A stretch of 64,000 bases of DNA, taken from contig NZ_CP055156.1 of assembly GCF_014217805.1 (NCBI RefSeq), positions 2,672,585 through 2,736,584 on the forward strand, written 5' to 3'. The position numbers and the translations under genes were made by a program. Within the stretch, counting starts at the first letter, position 1, and each line of letters begins with the position of its first letter. Origin of the DNA: Adhaeribacter swui. Lineage in GTDB: Bacteria; Bacteroidota; Bacteroidia; Cytophagales; Hymenobacteraceae. A model generated the notes under the pieces. The model ran no database searches, had not been told where the DNA came from, and saw only the letters and a list, made by a program, of their open reading frames with translations. Positions 61,136-64,000 of this stretch are shown in pieces.

Positions 61136-64000
61136 ATGAAAAAATTACCCGTATTATTACTTTCCTCCCTGCTATTAACGGGCAGTGTCCAGGCTCAGAC
61201 TAAGGTCGATAACCGGACAACTTCTACCCGGATTGCCGATGTGCTGGCTATGTTTCCGGCGCAGGATGCCCAGCAGCTAGCTACCAACATGAACGAGGTA
61301 GGCGCTTTGGGCGAAGCTGGCTTAGTAGATTTGGCCAAAATGCTGGTGCCCCCCGGAAAAGGCGACAATACCAAAGTGCAATATGCTTTAGGCGGTTTTT
61401 CGTATTATGTAGCCCAGGGTAACCGCGAAAATCTGCGCACCATGGCGGCTAATGCCTACGTGAAAGCCTTGGATCAGGTAACTGATCCGGTAAACAAAAC
61501 TTTTTTAATTTTTCAGTTGCAAATGGTCGGCAAAGACGAAGCAGTGGCAGCTTTAGTTAAAAATTTGAGCAACGACCAAGTTTGCGGACCGGCTGCGCGG
61601 GCTTTAGTTAAAATCAATACCGCCAGTGCTAAGTCGGCATTATTAACGGCTTTATCCCAAGCCCAAGGTACCTGCCAATTATCGTTGGTAGAAGCCTTAG
61701 GCGATTCGAAAGATGCCGCCGCCGTATCAGCCATCAGTAAAATAGCCAGTAGCGCCAGCGACCCCAAAACGAAGAAAGTAGCGCTGTTTGCTTTGGCAAA
61801 CATTGGCGACCCCGCTGCTGAACCCGTGTTAGCTGCCGAAGCCGAAAAAGCAGGTTATGCTTACCAGAATGCCAATGCTACCGCCGCTTACCTGCGCTGG
61901 GCTAAATCCATGCTGGCTGCCGGTAACAAAGCACCGGTAGAAAAAATGGCACAAACCTTAATCAGCAAAGCCACTCAGGAAAGCCAGGTACCCACCCGTA
62001 TTGCCGCTTTAAATTATTTAGTGGATGTGCAGGGCGAGCAAAGTTTACCTACTTTGTTAGACGCGGTAAAAGATAAAAACCAAGCTTACCGGGTAGCCGC
62101 ATTAACCCGGGCTGTAGAATTTAAAAATGCTGGTACCGCACAATGGTTAACTGCTTTGAAAAAAGCTGATCCGGCTGCCAAAGCCGATATTATTAACATG
62201 TTGGGCCGGAAAGGCGATGCGGCAGCTTTACCGGCTATTTTAAAAGCTACTAAAAATAAAAACGAAGGCATTAAAGTAGCCGCCATTACCGCCGCTGGTA
62301 AAATCGGGCAGGATGGCGCTTTGCCCGCTATTTTAAAAGCTACCCGCAAAGGCGATTCTACTGTGGTAAAAGCTGCTCAAACGGCTATCCTTACCATGAA
62401 AGGTACCAACGTAGTTCCGCAGGTAAGCCAGGCATTACCCAAAATGAACGAAACGGCCCAAGCCGCTTTGCTCGAAGTACTGGGTGCCCGCAAAGCGAAC
62501 GAGCAAATTAACGTGGTGTTGGATGAAGCCAAAAGCAAAAATCCGAAAGTGGAGTTGGCTGCTTTAACCGCTTTAAAAGACATGGCGACTCAGGAGAATC
62601 TTTCTTCTTTGTATCCCTTATTATTAGCCGCTGATCGCCCGGAAGAAGTAACGGTCATGCAAGAGGCGATCTACAACGCCGTAAAAGGAGAAAGCGAAAA
62701 AGCCAAGCAAACCGAAACCATTTTGCAGCAAATGGCGCAGGCTCCCGCGGATAAAAAACCATTGTACTATGCGGTGCTGGCTAAAATTGGTGATAAAAAA
62801 GCTTTACAAACCGTAGTGGCTGATTTTAAATCCGGCGATGAAGCAACCAAGAAAGCAGCTTTTGCGGCTTTAGGTACCTGGTCCGATTTCAGTGCAGCGA
62901 ACGAATTATTTAATATTGCCCAAGCCGATCCAAATTCACCTTACTTCGACCAGGCTTTGCGCGGTTATGTGAAGCAGGTAAGTAGCGCTAAATTCCCGGC
63001 GGAGCAAAAGCTGTTGCTTTTAACCAAAGTGATGGACATTGCCAAAACTACCGAACAAAAAAGCGTTATTCTGCATGAAGTAGGCAAAAGCCCAACCTAT
63101 CTGGCCTTACAACTTGCCGGTAAATACCTCGACGATGCCGCTTTAAAACAAGTAGCCGCTGATGCCGTTACCAGCATTGCTTTGGGTAATAAAGATATTT
63201 ACGGACAAGATGTACGCGATTTGTTGAACAAAGCCATGGGTGCCATGCAAGGTGCCGAAGTAGAATATACCAAAGCCAACGTCCGCAAGTTAATCGACGA
63301 GATGCCGAAAGAAGCAGGCTTTGTTTCGATGTTTAACGGCAAAGATTTAACCGGCTGGAAAGGCTTAGTGGCTGACCCGATTAAACGATCAAAAATGGAT
63401 GCGAAAACGTTAGCCGCTGCCCAGCAAAAAGCTGACGAGCAAATGCGTCAGGACTGGCAAGTGAAAAACGGCGAAATCGTTTTTGTGGGTAAAGGCTACG
63501 ATAACCTGACTACCGTTAAAAAATACGGCGATTTTGAAATGCTGGTAGATTGGAAAATCTACGACGATGGTAAAAAAGAAGGCGACGCCGGTATTTATTT
63601 ACGTGGCACGCCGCAAGTACAAATGTGGGATACTGCCCGCGTGAAAGATGGCGCCCAGGTTGGTTCTGGTGGTTTGTACAACAACAGAGTAAACCCCAGC
63701 AAGCCTTTAAAAGTAGCGGATAACAAATTGGGCGAGTGGAATAACTTTCGGATTTTAATGAAAGGCGACCGCGTAACCGTGTACCTGAACGGCGAACTGG
63801 TAACCGATAACGTCATCCTGGAAAACTACTGGGATTCTAAATTACCAATCTTCCCCGAAGAACAAATAGAACTGCAGGCCCATGGTTCGCCGGTAGGTTA
63901 CCGCAACCTGTACATCCGCGAAATTCCCCGTCCGAAGCCTTTTGAACTAAGCGCCGCCGAAAAGAAAGCCGGTTTTAAAGTGTTGTTTGATGGTACCAAC
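61136..64000 (+). CDS. HEAT-repeat protein with DUF1080 (3-keto-disaccharide hydrolase) domains, 3'-partial
   Basis: 955 codons are open to the window edge, so the C-terminus is missing. Signal peptide MKKLPVLLLSSLLLTGSVQAQ. Residues about 50-715 are Ala/Leu-rich HEAT-type repeats (ALVKINTASAKSALLTAL, KVALFALANIGDPAAEPVL, IKVAAITAAGKIG). A DUF1080 domain spans about 730-930 (SMFNGKDLTGWKG, DWQVKNGEIVFVG, GDAGIYLRGTPQVQMWD, NNFRILMKGDRVTVYLNG), and a second appears to begin at 947 (FKVLFDGTN). DUF1080 proteins include 3-keto-glycoside hydrolases. It follows the Gfo/Idh/MocA gene and probably acts in the same periplasmic pathway. Confidence 0.85.
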   Translation, partial: MKKLPVLLLSSLLLTGSVQAQTKVDNRTTSTRIADVLAMFPAQDAQQLATNMNEVGALGEAGLVDLAKMLVPPGKGDNTKVQYALGGFSYYVAQGNRENLRTMAANAYVKALDQVTDPVNKTFLIFQLQMVGKDEAVAALVKNLSNDQVCGPAARALVKINTASAKSALLTALSQAQGTCQLSLVEALGDSKDAAAVSAISKIASSASDPKTKKVALFALANIGDPAAEPVLAAEAEKAGYAYQNANATAAYLRWAKSMLAAGNKAPVEKMAQTLISKATQESQVPTRIAALNYLVDVQGEQSLPTLLDAVKDKNQAYRVAALTRAVEFKNAGTAQWLTALKKADPAAKADIINMLGRKGDAAALPAILKATKNKNEGIKVAAITAAGKIGQDGALPAILKATRKGDSTVVKAAQTAILTMKGTNVVPQVSQALPKMNETAQAALLEVLGARKANEQINVVLDEAKSKNPKVELAALTALKDMATQENLSSLYPLLLAADRPEEVTVMQEAIYNAVKGESEKAKQTETILQQMAQAPADKKPLYYAVLAKIGDKKALQTVVADFKSGDEATKKAAFAALGTWSDFSAANELFNIAQADPNSPYFDQALRGYVKQVSSAKFPAEQKLLLLTKVMDIAKTTEQKSVILHEVGKSPTYLALQLAGKYLDDAALKQVAADAVTSIALGNKDIYGQDVRDLLNKAMGAMQGAEVEYTKANVRKLIDEMPKEAGFVSMFNGKDLTGWKGLVADPIKRSKMDAKTLAAAQQKADEQMRQDWQVKNGEIVFVGKGYDNLTTVKKYGDFEMLVDWKIYDDGKKEGDAGIYLRGTPQVQMWDTARVKDGAQVGSGGLYNNRVNPSKPLKVADNKLGEWNNFRILMKGDRVTVYLNGELVTDNVILENYWDSKLPIFPEEQIELQAHGSPVGYRNLYIREIPRPKPFELSAAEKKAGFKVLFDGTN

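Overview
The window looks like a chromosomal segment of a Bacteroidota species, most likely order Cytophagales near Hymenobacteraceae (Adhaeribacter-like). The reasons are two SusC/SusD outer-membrane pairs, RNase Y, a bacillithiol deacetylase (BshB1), weak Shine-Dalgarno signals, AT-rich TTTAAAATTT spacers and one textbook Bacteroidota promoter (TTTG-N19-TAnnTTTG at 11802-11832). The taxon is inferred from gene content; no rRNA gene is present.

Region 1 (1-22.2 kb) combines membrane, sulfur and thiol-redox genes. Two tandem pairs of large DoxX-like membrane proteins (1-2946, partial at the left edge, and 17899-20868) bracket a FAD oxidoreductase, a YeiH-type putative sulfate exporter, a c-type cytochrome lipoprotein plus a Tat-exported molybdenum sulfite dehydrogenase, bshB1, a small HD hydrolase, a second cytochrome, a 1-Cys peroxiredoxin preceded by a degenerate tRNA-Cys-like sequence, and a SusC/SusD pair. 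A TIGR01777-type epimerase follows.

Region 2 (22.7-32.4 kb) has a phosphate-selective-type porin, a chromate-resistance operon whose regulator is a ChrB-domain/AraC fusion, an AT-richer pair of genes (uncharacterised protein and M61 peptidase) that may be acquired, a RibD/DHFR-like reductase and outer-membrane proteins.

Region 3 (32.6-44 kb) is mostly core: pheT, a ZapB-like coiled-coil gene, zapA and rny lie in a row on the minus strand, followed by a DUF1684 gene, radC, a membrane metallophosphoesterase, a low-complexity lipoprotein, a carboxypeptidase-regulatory-like protein and uvsE. Region 4 (44-49.3 kb) holds an aldo/keto reductase, an orphan TPR histidine kinase, a YdeI-like protein and a vapBC locus whose toxin gene is broken.

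Region 5 (49.5-64 kb) is a sugar-utilisation locus: myo-inositol oxygenase divergent from a LacI regulator with a LacI-type operator between them, then SusC/SusD, a GH20 hexosaminidase, a Tat-exported Gfo/Idh/MocA oxidoreductase and a HEAT-repeat/DUF1080 protein cut by the right edge.

The most unusual non-coding feature is a rich set of dispersed intergenic repeats: terminator-like GC hairpins just downstream of stop codons (R1), a ~250-bp multi-hairpin element in three copies (R2), a TCATTCAGG hairpin element (R3), a ~145-bp element with terminal inverted repeats (R4) and a large inverted repeat (R5). No transposase, CRISPR array, rRNA or intact standard tRNA was found. The best candidates for an undescribed system are the paired DoxX-like proteins near the sulfite dehydrogenase, and the R2/R3 repeat family.
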